The position numbers and the translations under genes were made by a program. Shown here piece after piece: positions 32,593 to 44,200 of a stretch of DNA of 64,000 nt. Under the pieces are notes generated by a model that ran no database searches, had not been told where the DNA came from, and worked only from the letters and a program-made list of their open reading frames with translations. Positions within the stretch are counted from its first letter, which is position 1. The number at the start of each line of letters is the position of its first letter. Source of the stretch: Sesamum alatum (lineage: Eukaryota > Streptophyta > Magnoliopsida > Lamiales > Pedaliaceae); assembly GCA_034509735.1 (NCBI GenBank), contig JACGWO010000005.1:30968479-31032478 (forward strand). Direction: 5' to 3'.

Positions 32593-33967
32593 ATGGGAGT
32601 TGTTTTAGCATATACATTGGCTGTAGCCATCTTCTGCAGTTGTGTTAACTCTCAGGAAACGTTAGTCCCGGCAATCATAACGTTCGGGGACTCAGTCGTG
32701 GACGTGGGGAACAACGACTTCGTTCACACCATATTCAAGGCAAATTATCCACCTTATGGCAGGGACTTCAAGAATCAAGAAGCCACCGGCAGGTTCTGCA
32801 ATGGAAAATTAGCCACGGACATCACAGGTAAGTTGAGAATGCGAGTTTTCTGAATAAATTCATTACATTATAAGCTAAAAGATCGATTCGTGCAGCTGAG
32901 AATCTTGGATTTACGAGCTATCCGCCGGCTTATCTTAGCCCTCAGGCATCAGGGAAGAGCCTTCTCCTAGGAAGCAACTTTGCCTCTGCTGGTGCTGGAT
33001 ATGATGAGCACACATCCCTTCTAAGTGTAAAGACTTGAATTTGTTTCTTCATTTTTTGAAACTGATGAAATTCCTGCTAAGTTGTTTCCTTTTTTGCAGC
33101 ATGTAATTCCACTGTCACAGCAGTTAGAGTACTACAAGGAGTACCAGGGGAAGCTGACAAAGGTAGCAGGGAGTACGAAGGCGGCATCGATTATTAAGGA
33201 CGCGTTGTACCTTGTTGCTGCCGGCAGCAGTGACTTTATCCAGAATTACTATGTCAATCCTTTCCTGTACAAAGCCTACACTCCAGATCAGTATTCCTCA
33301 TACCTTGTCGGCAGTTTCACAAGTTTTATCAAGGTAATTTGGCTCCCATTATCATAAATTGTTAGCCAATTCTTGCCCATCAAGATTGGAAACTGAAAGG
33401 AGAAAGTTTTGGAATGTAACAGAATTTATATGGGCTGGGAGCAAGGAGAATTGGGGTGACTTCACTTCCACCGCTGGGTTGTCTTCCGGCTGCAAGAACG
33501 ATATTCGGCTTCCATGAAAGTGGCTGTGTCTCAAGGATCAACACTGATGCTCAACAGTTCAACAAGAAGATCAACTCTGCTGCAACACAGCTGCAGAAGC
33601 AGCTTCCGGACCTCAAGATCGTCGTTTTTGATGTCTTCAAGCCCCTCTACGACCTCGTTGCAGATCCTAAGAAAAACGGTAATGTTCAAATGAATATCAT
33701 CTTAGGAAACTCCAACCTTTTATAACATGTACTAGTGGTTATTACCTGTGTTGGTTTCTTTGTTTTGTAGGCTTTACAGAAGCAACAAGAGGTTGTTGTG
33801 GAACAGGAACTGTGGAGACGACATCCTTGTTGTGCAATCCCAAGTCACTCGGCACTTGCAGCAATGCAAGTCAGTATGTGTTCTGGGACAGCGTGCATCC
33901 CTCTCAGGCTGCTAACCAAATTCTTGCAGATAGCTTGATAATTCAAGGGATCTCCCTCATTGGTTGA
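32593..33967 (+). CDS. GDSL esterase/lipase, APG/EXL type
   Basis: Five exons: 32593-32827, 32896-33026, 33100-33333, 33423-33678, 33771-33967, all with GT-AG introns and matching phases; 350 aa, normal for the family. Signal peptide about residues 1-20 (MGVVLAYTLAVAIFCSC), so a secreted hydrolase. Block I FGDSVVDVGNND has nucleophile Ser34. Block II GSNFASAGAG supplies the oxyanion Gly. Block III reads AGSSDF, where many members have GND-type Asn; Ser here is usual in the APG subgroup as I recall it. Block V has Asp325 and His328 (DSVHP). Substrate cannot be told from sequence; acyl esters of surface or wall lipids are typical. ATATAT-rich TATA-like DNA at 32533-32545. Confidence 0.93.
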
Positions 33968-35236
33968 TAACCGTATCTGCTATAATTTCTATCTGTGCAA
34001 TAGTACAAGGCCTCAAGGGTGTTACTACTTTCGACTTCTTTTACTTATTTGTTCTTCATCTTCAGTTTTCTCTTTTACATTGTCCCTCCGGGGAAAACCA
34101 GTGAGCTTGTCATGTACCAGTAATTCGTTGTCCTAATAAAGACAACAACGTATTGAAATAGTCAAAAGCTTATATATATACTATAGCTGCTCTAAAATCT
34201 CTGATTGAACTCAAAACTCTTATGTTTTTTGCATGAAACCAATCAAGTCATACATTTCATTACTGAAGACACACTGAAACACCAGGCAAATGGCACATCT
34301 GCTGAGAAGAAATATGATATTACGAAACAAAAATGCACTGTCATGTACAACAGTTTGAGTCCTACTATGTATATCAATTATACATCAGAAAGCATCGACA
34401 ATAGAAAGTGCTCTGTCCTAGGTTTTCTTCAATTCGTAAGGAGATGAAAAACAATCTACTTGTTAGAACTAGCATACAAGATGTGATTACAGGGCTCAGT
34501 AGTGCAAGCAACAGAAAAGAGTTGATCATTCAGAGCTTCAGAAAATGTCTGAAACAATTCCTACTTTTTCCTTCCTCAACAATTGAACTGCCTTCTCAGT
34601 ATACATTGTCAAGTATCCGACTTGATCATTGGCAACTACCGTCATCACTAGCTCTATACCCAAAGCTGCAAAAATAATAGGAGCAGAGGATATTCAGCAG
34701 TCTAAAGATCAGGGAAGTGTAATCAAAATTTGTAGTTGAAAGGAGAAAATTACTCATATCTGAGATAGAATTTTACAGAACTGAATATTCTGAACAAGAT
34801 AGAGATGCACATAACCAGGGCTTATGTTGAAAATATGAGGAGATGATCTAATGGAAAAGGTTCTCGTAGTACCTGCCCCTTTACGTCATTCCTTCCTATT
34901 GCCGTTAATGATCTTGTTTTGCGATGTGCTCCATGGTTTTTGACCCTTGAAAATCCCTTCGTACGTATCTTGTCTACGTAAACTAGCAAGTTGCATGGGC
35001 TGTCCATCAGAAGAGATAAATTTAATGAAACTATAAATAGGTTATGTAGTAAGGAGAAGAATTATCTTCTCGAATCAGCAAGAAATATAAATAAGAGGAC
35101 GACAGAGACATACTAGGTGTCGTCCTGCACACTCGTTAGAATTCCAAATCGGTGTAGGTTTCAGAGGGATCTGCAGTTGCAAAATCCAGAATTCTTGTGA
35201 GGGTATTACACTGGATTATGAGGAAAGCAAATATTA
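33968..35236. other. Convergent intergenic region with one possible minus-strand exon
   Basis: 3' flanks of the GDSL and PABP-like genes. On the minus strand 34665-34538 is an open 42-codon stretch (GIELVMTVVANDQVGYL and on to TGA) behind a good acceptor (ttatttttgcag). It looks like a terminal exon, but no partner exon or family was identified. Confidence 0.4.
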
Positions 35237-37816
35237 TTAGTATAAGTTTTTTACAAATGTACAGCAGATGCTTTGCAAGTTCTGAGCTTGAAATGGATTA
35301 GACGTAGTGAAATTTCCAACAAAATTTTGGTATAAAGTAGGATGCCATGGAATCATTTGTTTCATAGGAATTGGAGAACTGAAGAGAGGAGAGCTCCAGT
35401 GCTGTGGCTGATGGGTATAAGTACAAAGTGGCTGAGGTGGGAAATTTGCATAAGACTGCTCCGGCCAATGGTTATAAGACTGCTGCAATCTGTTAGTTTG
35501 TTGTCCTTTGTGTTGAGCCCATGCCACATACATCGTCCTTCCTTGGAAATGGGCTCCTGTGTAATACACGAAAACGTTGAACAAAGTGGGATAAAGGTAT
35601 CCGAAATAGACAGAAAATAGAGGAGCAGCTATCTCATACTGATTAATGAATTCAAGGCCTTCTTCGCCTCCTCTTGACATGAAAAGCGTACAAAGCCAAA
35701 TTCTTTGCTGACTCCATCACTATTCCGGATCACTTTAGCTGCAACTACTGTCCCATAATGACTGAAAAGTTGTTCCAATTTTCTGTCATCAATGGATCCA
35801 TCGAGATTCCTCACATACAGAGTTGAATCATTTGACTTCTTATGGTGATCAGTACACTCGTATCCATACTGTTGTCTAAAGTGCTCTTTTCTTTCAGCTT
35901 TCTTCAGAGCCTTTCCCACAAAGAGATTCTTTGACCCTAAACATAGAAGATATTATTTGTTCAAGCAATCAATGTTTTCACAAGCAGCTGAGGAAAGAGA
36001 ATGTTTACCAATCAGTTCTCCATTCAGAGCCTCCATGGCTTTTTTGGCCGCTTCATGTGAATCGAAGTTAACAAACCCAAACCCTTTGGCTTTCCCCTTG
36101 TCATCCTTCATTATGACTGCACTGGAGACCTTCCCATGTTCTGAAAACTTATCCTTGAGGAGGTCCTCTGTGATGCATTCATCTAGATTTTTCACATACA
36201 GGCTTCTGAAACCTGGTTCTCCGGTCTGTCTCCCAAACTTTCTTAGAAATTTGGAGACATATCTGATAGAGACTGTAAACATTATACTTCATATATACAA
36301 ACACTCATGCAAACAGTATATGTCTATGTATAAGCAATAAGAGAGAGGGAGAGTGAGTGAAGATGAATCAAAATTAACGAAAGAAAACAAACAAAATCAA
36401 GAGAGTGGATAGCGTAAACCGTGGAAAAATTCATAACTTGCAAGTTATAAAATGCAGAAAAAGAGTTTAGAATAAACAAGAAACAAGTGGCAGAAGGAGC
36501 AGACTCACAACTTCTTGCCTTCCAGCACTGTATCATGGAGAGCATCGAGAGCTGCCATGGCTGTATCTTCGGAATCAAATTGAACAAACCCAAAACCCTT
36601 ACTGATCCCTTTTTCCTCAGCAACTTTGCAAGAAAGTACTGTTCCATGTTTGGAGAAAATTTCTTGCAATCGAGCACTGGTGATCGATTTGTCAAGATTT
36701 TTCACATAGAGGTTCCCAATGCTATTCATTCTTGTAACAGGGTCCCTCTGATACCACATAATTCTCATAGATTTACCCCTCAATATAGTATGGTTCAGGC
36801 ATCTTAGAGCAACAGAAGCTGATACAAAAGTAAGAGTATTCATCAGAATTGTGATTAAATATATGTAAGAGAAGAGGAACCAAGAAACAATTGACTGGAT
36901 ACACTAGAGCTATTATACTAAAGCTAAGAGAGGAAGACAAAGTTCTGTATCAAGAAACACTGAAGTCCCTTAAATTAAGATGGAAACAAACAGCCAAGAG
37001 AAATAATCCAGAAACAGTTCCCAGAAAATGTCTCTAAATGGCCTACTTACTCAATATTTTCCGGAACAAGAACTCTTCTATATTCAATTATGTGCATCAG
37101 AGGAGCTGAATAAAGGAAGCGCTTTAAACGTAAATGAAAATGCTTGAAAATTCTTGCAACAAACATATAAATAAAAACAAAATATTCTATTTTTATTGTA
37201 CAAACAAAATCTTGTGACTTAAGTCAAGACGACAGGAACAATGCGTTCTCTTGACCACTCGGAATGTCACACCGATAGGAGCAAAATAATTCATAACCTA
37301 AATATAAAAGGAAAAAAGGAAATAAGAAGAAGGAACAGAATAAGCCTTTCTTTGACAGTTCACACTTCAAATTACCAAGAAACAAAAGTTCTTGCAAACA
37401 AAGCCCCACAAAATCAAAATTCAAGAAAATCCATTTCTTCACTCAATCACTCGCAAAGAAGAAAAAAAGAGAATGTCCCAGATAATCGAAAAAGCAAAAT
37501 TCATCAAAACAAAATCCCACAACCAAGACATAGAAACTTTCGCACACATAACCATCATCCAACAGTACATATTCAAACATAAGTATAAGACTGAAAATTA
37601 TATTTAACCGGAGTAAGCAAATTTACCATGAGCAGGAAACCAGAAATTGACGAAAGCATGGCAGAGGGATTTGCGGGAGAGCTTGTCACGGTACAGACGG
37701 AGTGAAACGAGCGGGCCGACCTGTCCAAAAGTCTTACAGAGGTCCTCTTCAGTAACATCCGGGTGCAGATCACCCACGTAGAGTGAGGTTCTTGGCAGAG
37801 GATCATAAATCGCCAT
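35237..37816 (-). CDS. Poly(A)-binding-protein-like, four RRMs, no MLLE
   Basis: Minus strand, ATG at 37816. Exons 37627-37816, 36509-36818, 36009-36262, 35640-35936, 35237-35556, phases 1, 2, 1, 1; 456 aa. Four RRMs in PABP order: RNP2/RNP1 pairs LYVGDL, LYVKNL/KGFGFVQF, LYVKNL/KGFGFVNF and LYVRNL/KEFGFVRF. The linker between RRM3 and RRM4 keeps the PABP GKALKKAER wording. After RRM4 only about 85 residues rich in Gln/Pro follow. The usual linker and C-terminal MLLE domain (family length about 620-660 aa) are missing. It should bind poly(A) in cytoplasmic mRNPs but not PAM2 partners that dock on MLLE. An additional 3' exon cannot be ruled out. Confidence 0.85.
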
Positions 37817-38473
37817 TTTCTTGACTTTCTTCAAGAATCAAAACAGAAACTTTAGAGAGAGAGAAATAGAGAGAAATGAAGTTGAGAAATATGAAAGACT
37901 ATTGAAACTATTTCATTATGCATACTGCTTTTGTCTCTCTGTGAGTGGTAGTTATAACCGTCATATTGCGCTCTACTGGGAGAGTGATTTTTCATTTTCA
38001 ATGAAAAATATTTAGTTTCAATTTTATATACATTTTCGTGTGAAATGAGAATAATTGAATTAGTTAATGATATTGTGTTTTATACTGAATTGTGGTATCA
38101 AATCCATATATTTTTAAGAATATATATAAACAAACATGTTTTCACTCTAATTATTATTTCAAAAACTGAAAACGAAAACATAAAGAGTTTGAGAAAAATG
38201 AGGAAAGAACTATTTAAAGTTTGCACACAATAATCACTGCAAGTATATGAACAGCATTTTCTTTACAATATTTCACCTTTCTCTATATTGAATTTCAAGC
38301 ATTTATGATTTTACATACATGACTTATCACTGCAAATCTCAAACAAAGACCACAACCAGCTACAAATCCTACCTATCAAGAGCACCCCTCTTGCAATAAC
38401 TAGTGCAGCAGTGCACTTTCAACAATGTTATTACCTATTTTCATGCAAAGAAAAAGAACACAAAACTCTAATG
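37817..38473. other. Spacer between two minus-strand genes
   Basis: 5' flank of the PABP-like gene and 3' flank of the CHUP1-like gene. Purine-rich gagagagaaatagagag leader sequence at about 37855-37875. No other gene seen. Confidence 0.5.
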
Positions 38474-41038
38474 TCAGAAGGAGCTAAATGAGGCTGATCT
38501 CCGACGAAATGATGATTTCCCGCGAGAGTTCTTCAGGGCTTCCGCGTATTTCACCAGTTCCGTTTTCGCTGCATTTTGAGCGTCTTGCTGAGGCTGAATG
38601 CTTGGTGACGAACCATCATCGTTTATCGAGTCAAATGTTCTGAATATGCTCAAGGAACCATCATCACTGGTTCTTCGAGAACAATTGCTGCTTTGCCCAG
38701 GGGTACTCTTTTGACCTTGTGAATGAGATCTCTGGAGATTGAAAGAATGTCTAGACAATTCCTCAGATAAGGCTATTGTTCTGTTCATGGGACCCTCAGC
38801 TTCAGAATCTATTCCTAGTGAAATGCCTGAATGAGGATTACTAGAGAACCTACTTAGAACGTCGTCGACAGAAGCAGCTCTTTCAGGATGCGAATGTGGT
38901 GTCTGAATATGGCGGTGATTGTCCTTTCCTCGCCATAGCTTCATCAACTTTGCCAAGACTTTCGTTTTGCTTGAATGGTTCATTTTGTTACCTGGCACAT
39001 TGTCAACGGGCAAATCATCAGGTTCACCGGAGTCTGTAAGATAAGAAGCCTGAGAAGTAGACCATCTGTCAGAATCGAAATCACTAATATTAAGTCCCTT
39101 GTCCTCGGGGCCTTCTCTATGCGCATATTCAAGAATGAGCCGTTTCGCCTTCTCTTCAGATTTGGGACTTAATGTTTTGCTGAGATCCCTAGCAGTGGTT
39201 TTACCTGGGCCTGGCTGATAATTTCTCATTTCATAACGCAAGCAAGCATTTATCCATCTGAGGTAGACGAGCTCTTCAATATCTGTGCACCGGTCAGCTT
39301 GGATTTGCTCGATTTCCTTCCTTAATTCTTCGTTTTGCTGTCTTAAAAGCTGATTTTCTTCTTTAAGTGCTCGTATCTGAACCAAAATATCTCATGTATC
39401 GGCATAAAACATTCATAGTCCAATTCAAGAATTAAAGGAAATCTAAAACTCACAAACAAAGCATTACCTCTTCATTGTCTAAAGCAGATGTAGCAAGCAT
39501 TTGTAAATACTCCAATTTCTGAGCCAACTCAGAATTTTCCAGATTCAGACTGTCGTTTGACCTCTTCATCTCCTCTAACTCCTCCTCCAGTTCCTTCCTT
39601 TTCTTTAGCTGCATTTCCAATTCTTGATCAACTTCAACAGCCTTCGTTTCCGGGTCCCGAAGCTTCATCACTCTTTCTTGAAGGGACAATATATGCTCCC
39701 TATTCTGTTCAGCATCAGACCTAAGTTTCTTCCTTAACAGTTTTATCTTGGCTTTTGCAGCTTCAAGCTCAGCCACAACTTTTGCATAATCAGCTACTTG
39801 TGCCTGTAGTCGTCTGTTATCCGCCTGCAATGACTCAATCTTAAGGTTATAAAGTTTAGTCTCCATGTTGTTTAATCTTAACCGGTTCTGGAGCTCCATG
39901 AGAGCATTTTGCTGCTCTTTAAGGCCATAGTACTCAAGCAGTTGAACCTCCAGGTACCTCTCCCTTTCTTCAAGAATTTTAACCTTATTCCTTAGGCTCC
40001 TAATCTCTCTGATTTGTTCCTCATCTTCAGCATATTTGTTTTCCAAAGGTGATGCTACATCGGGAGCTAAGGATTGCCCATTCATCCCCCGAGACATATC
40101 ATCTGTCGTGACCATATTACATTCTTTTACAAGCTGACTAAACTCTGGTAACAGAAAACCATCTCTATCTCCATTGCACCTACCACTTGAGGAGAGATCA
40201 CTGATGGAATTCTGGGAAGCAACTTTTGGGAGAGACGAATCCTGCATGAGAGAGAACGATATCTATATTCAAGATGGGAAAGCTAGTTGCCAAGCTTTGA
40301 GACTGAAACAAACTAATAATGATGAGACAAACCATACAAAAGGTTAAAGTCCAGATTGGTCAACAACACAAGTTCTAATTCCCAACTAACCATCAACTAA
40401 GAAAGGGTGCCTTCTACAGCTCCTAATGTTTTCTTTACAAGACGGTATAACCGGAAAAATCACTTCAGACACAGTCCACAATCAAATCAAAACATCACCA
40501 ACGATCCAGAAAAATATTTCCTCAATCATGACGATGACTTTCAACTCATGGTATCAACACAATTACTAGTTTACTAATACCCTTTCCAAGAAAGAACAAT
40601 TTATAGAGTTTCACTTAAGATCAAAACCATATACTTAAATTTTACATGAGTTGAAAGAGGGATCTAATTTTCATGTATAATTCTGTGCTGCAACTAAAGA
40701 AGAACTCCAGGAGTTTGGTGGTACCTGCAAAGCGCGATCCGCAGCCTCACCACTTTCCCTTCTTGAACCAACCTGACTGCCCTTACCTGCACATATGCAT
40801 CATATATAAACCAAATCATACCAATTAGTTCCCAAACAAGAACATCGAATTTTAGCACAAAAACGATTAACTAAAAAGTCTAACCTGGAGAATTCAGTGC
40901 AGGTTTTGAAACAGAGGGCTTAATTCTTTTACTTCTAAAAAAGGTATAAACAATCCCACCAAGAGAAAAAGCCAAAGCCACACCAAATTTCAGAAGCACA
41001 GGGCTCATCGGACTTTCCCTTTTCTCTTTCAGACCCAT
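38474..41038 (-). CDS. CHUP1-like coiled-coil protein
   Basis: Minus strand. Exons 40885-41038, 40725-40786, 39468-40241, 38474-39376 with consistent phases (1, 0, 0); 630 aa from ATG 41038. An in-frame ATG at 41074 would add 12 residues. Predicted membrane helix at residues 13-34 (VLLKFGVALAFSLGGIVYTFF), acidic and Ser-rich linker, long coiled coil about residues 110-350, then ELVYLRWINACLRYE (365-379), the hallmark of the CHUP1/IPGA1 family, and a basic, Ser-rich C-terminus. CHUP1 anchors chloroplasts to actin. This protein lacks the long Pro-rich actin/profilin segment, so it is a relative, possibly the counterpart of Arabidopsis AR791 (At1g52080, from memory), with a cytoskeleton-linked membrane role inferred. 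Confidence 0.88.
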
Positions 41039-41090
41039 TTTCAAACACCAAAAGCTCAAAATCCAATTCTTCAATCATTTACAAACAGTA

Positions 41091-41110
41091 CACACACACA
41101 CACACACACA
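41091..41110. repeat. (CA)10 microsatellite in 5' UTR of CHUP1-like gene
   Basis: Ten CA units just upstream of the start codon region. Confidence 0.9.
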
Positions 41111-41113
41111 AGA

Positions 41114-41167
41114 TCACATGCTATATGACCAAACCCCTTCATCATCATCATCATCATCATCCTCCAT
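41114..41167 (-). CDS. Upstream ORF, 17 codons, with Asp run
   Basis: In the leader of the CHUP1-like gene, the minus strand has an ATG immediately after an acceptor-like ttggttcag. It encodes MEDDDDDDDEGVWSYSM and stops at 41114, 39-75 nt before the main start. The Asp run comes from a (GAT)7 microsatellite. A likely 5' UTR intron runs from a donor ca|gtaagt near 41290 to this acceptor. If spliced so, the uORF would be the first ORF on the mRNA and could lower main-ORF translation. This is inference. Confidence 0.45.
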   Translation of the reverse strand: MEDDDDDDDEGVWSYSM

Positions 41168-41296
41168 CTGAACCAAAACCAAAAACAAAACCCATCTCAG
41201 AAAAAGCAGCAAATCTCAATCCTGAAACACCCTTTTGGTCAAAATTCAAGAACCCCATTAAAAATAACTGAAAAATTAATGATGGGACTTACTGAA

Positions 41297-44200
41297 ACAA
41301 CAAGAAATCTGCTTCTGCATTGAATAAGATGAGTGTGTCTTTTGCAACCAAGAGTTTGAGAAAAAGAAGCAAGAATCACAGGTTGGGGCAGCGATGTTTG
41401 ATTTTGAATTGCTGTACTGTTTCAGTCAGGTTTGAGTAATTTGTGTTTATTTTAGTCATTATTATTGTTGCATCCGCGAACAGTTGCGTATGAGCAACCT
41501 TAATTAATTATTATTGTCTTTAGGTGGCTTTAACATGCAGACCCTTTAATTTAAAACTTCAAGTTTGGCTCATCGCCAAAGACATGGCCATCAAATATTT
41601 GTCTTATGTCAAATTTAAGCATTAACTTTTCTTTTTAGAACAAAAGCAATAACCAATTTTTTTCTGTCTTACTTTTTAAAATTAGAATGAATTCGTTGTC
41701 GATATAAGATGTTCTTTCTATTAAAATTGATTGAAATATGAGCAATATTACACGTTGACTCATCATTCATTACATAATACACTCACATAAAGTAGCGAGT
41801 TCTATACGCTCGACAAGATTTGAACTCAAATATTCAAGCGAACAACCGAACACTTCAGTGATTTTTTCTCGATTTTTCTTTATAGAAAAATGATTCTAAC
41901 AGATATACCTCAATAATGCATTAAAGTAATGATAGGGCGACAATTATCAAATTAGATGTGTAATAATTTTTAATTATTATTGAAGTTCAACGATGTAATA
42001 AGTAGTATTATTAAGTCCAAATCTTAATGTTGATTTAGTGTCGTTGACTAAATGTGATTTTAAACGTAATACCAAATAGTTTATTTAATTTTTACATTAA
42101 ACAGTATTTAATAGCACAACAAATGCTGTGTTTGGAAGCTTTCTAATATCAAATTATCAGCAAAGTAATATAATAAATTAGTTTTTTGAAAGATTAACTT
42201 TAAAATTCAAACCCAAACAGCGGAAACATCACATCAATTCGTATAATATAAGAAACATAGGATTAATATATATATATATATATATATATATTGTTTGAAC
42301 AAGCAAAACAATTAAATTTTATCAAAGTGGTTGGAATTCATTGCTTTTGTCTATGAATAAAAATCCACTTTTAAATGATTTAAATGATATAGGTTGATTT
42401 TCAAATTATTATATGAGGAAAGAGATGAAATTATAAGAGGAGAAAACCACACCACGTTCCCTTTATTCAATTATTTCTATTGGAACGACTTAATTAAAAT
42501 TTTACATTCCAAAAATTATACTTAATCATATTAAAATTGTAAATTATCACGATCTTGGTGTTCACTACTAAAATGTTGAGTTCTTAATAGAAAAAAATAC
42601 AATTTTGGTCCACTAACATAGGGATGGTAATAGTTTTAATTCAGGTCAATTTAAAATTTACAATAAAGAATTGTGATTTATGGAAAATTATAATTTTGAT
42701 CAAAAAAATTTAATTTGGCCAAAAAGTGTGAAAATTCTAACTTCTAGGTGTCACGTTCAAGTCATTTGATAAATTTCAATTAAATTATTATTTTTTTAAT
42801 CAAAATTATCATTTTTCATAAAGTACACTCCTTTGTTGCAAATTTTGAATTGATTATATATAAAAATACATATGTATTATTTGAACAAGCAAAACATGTG
42901 GATTAATGAAATTTTTGGTTGGGCCTTCATCATTTGGTCATTGGGGTCTTTCAAGGGAATCTGCAGGCCCAATTGGAAATTCAGCCCATTTAGAAGTTAT
43001 GGACCCTTTTCTCACGTTTACGACCATCAATCACATTCAATTTCTAGTTCATATTTCGCTTCTTTGTTTCGGCCATTGTTGAATGGAATTATCTGGATTC
43101 TAGAGAAAATTTTAAAACAAGAATTTCAAATCTATATATATAGCAGAACGATGGTTGACCACAATTAAGTCAATTTTGATCAAATTCTGAATTCTTAAAA
43201 TTTTGAATTTTTTAATTAATAAGAAAAATTCTAATTGGTTGGTTTAATTTAGTTCAAATTTTAGGTTTTTTTTTTAAAAAAAAAAACTCTTAACAAACTA
43301 ATCCCAAAAATTTTGCATGAAAGTAGGAAAACCCTCGTGAAGATACCAGAATAATACTTATTCTTAAAGTTGCATCCAATTCAAACACTTAAAAATCACG
43401 TCAAATATAAGTATAAATATCAGTTAAACTTTTGGAATAACAAATAAAGTGAATCTATTATGCACTACTAATTATTTTTTGTTGTGCTCAAGCTCAACCC
43501 CTTTGAATGCATGAATGATGGCTTTCTTTCAAGATGCATATTGGTCAGCCATACTTAACTTATATTATTTTTCTTGCAATATATTAGCAAATTGAGTTTT
43601 CATATGATCATCACGTTTGTCTTATTCTTTTTTTATTGTTCCTCTTCGTCTTTTTACTATTTAAAAATTCTTTCTTATATGTTAGTTTTTTCTCTTTTGA
43701 TGTTCTTTGGATGTGTTCAAATCTTAGAATAATATATCCCATAAATTTATTATTTTGATTGATGGTTTATTTCTTTACAGTTTACACTCACCCAAATTAT
43801 TCATTTGTCAAAGTTTCTCATTGGCAATAATTTTTTTAATTCTTCAATTGTCTATTATCATGTGCTCTAATTTTAGTTTCATATTAGTTTTGAGTAATTT
43901 TTTTTATTTTTCATTACTTTTTTCAACTTTATATTTTCTTCAATTATTTATGTGATTTGATTGTGTTCACTCATTTAATGTTTATTTGCATAGCTTCATT
44001 GTTTTGATTTGCATGATGTCCTTTTCAGTTTTTGTTTTTGTATGATTCTACTTAATTCTCATTTAGTTTTTTATTTATTTCTGTTTAAATATTTAGCCAT
44101 TTTTATCTTTGTATACACCAATTCTTATATATATATATATATATTGTAGTTTAATCCATTAAAATTTTATTTTATAGTTTACTTTGTTGTTCTTTTTTCA

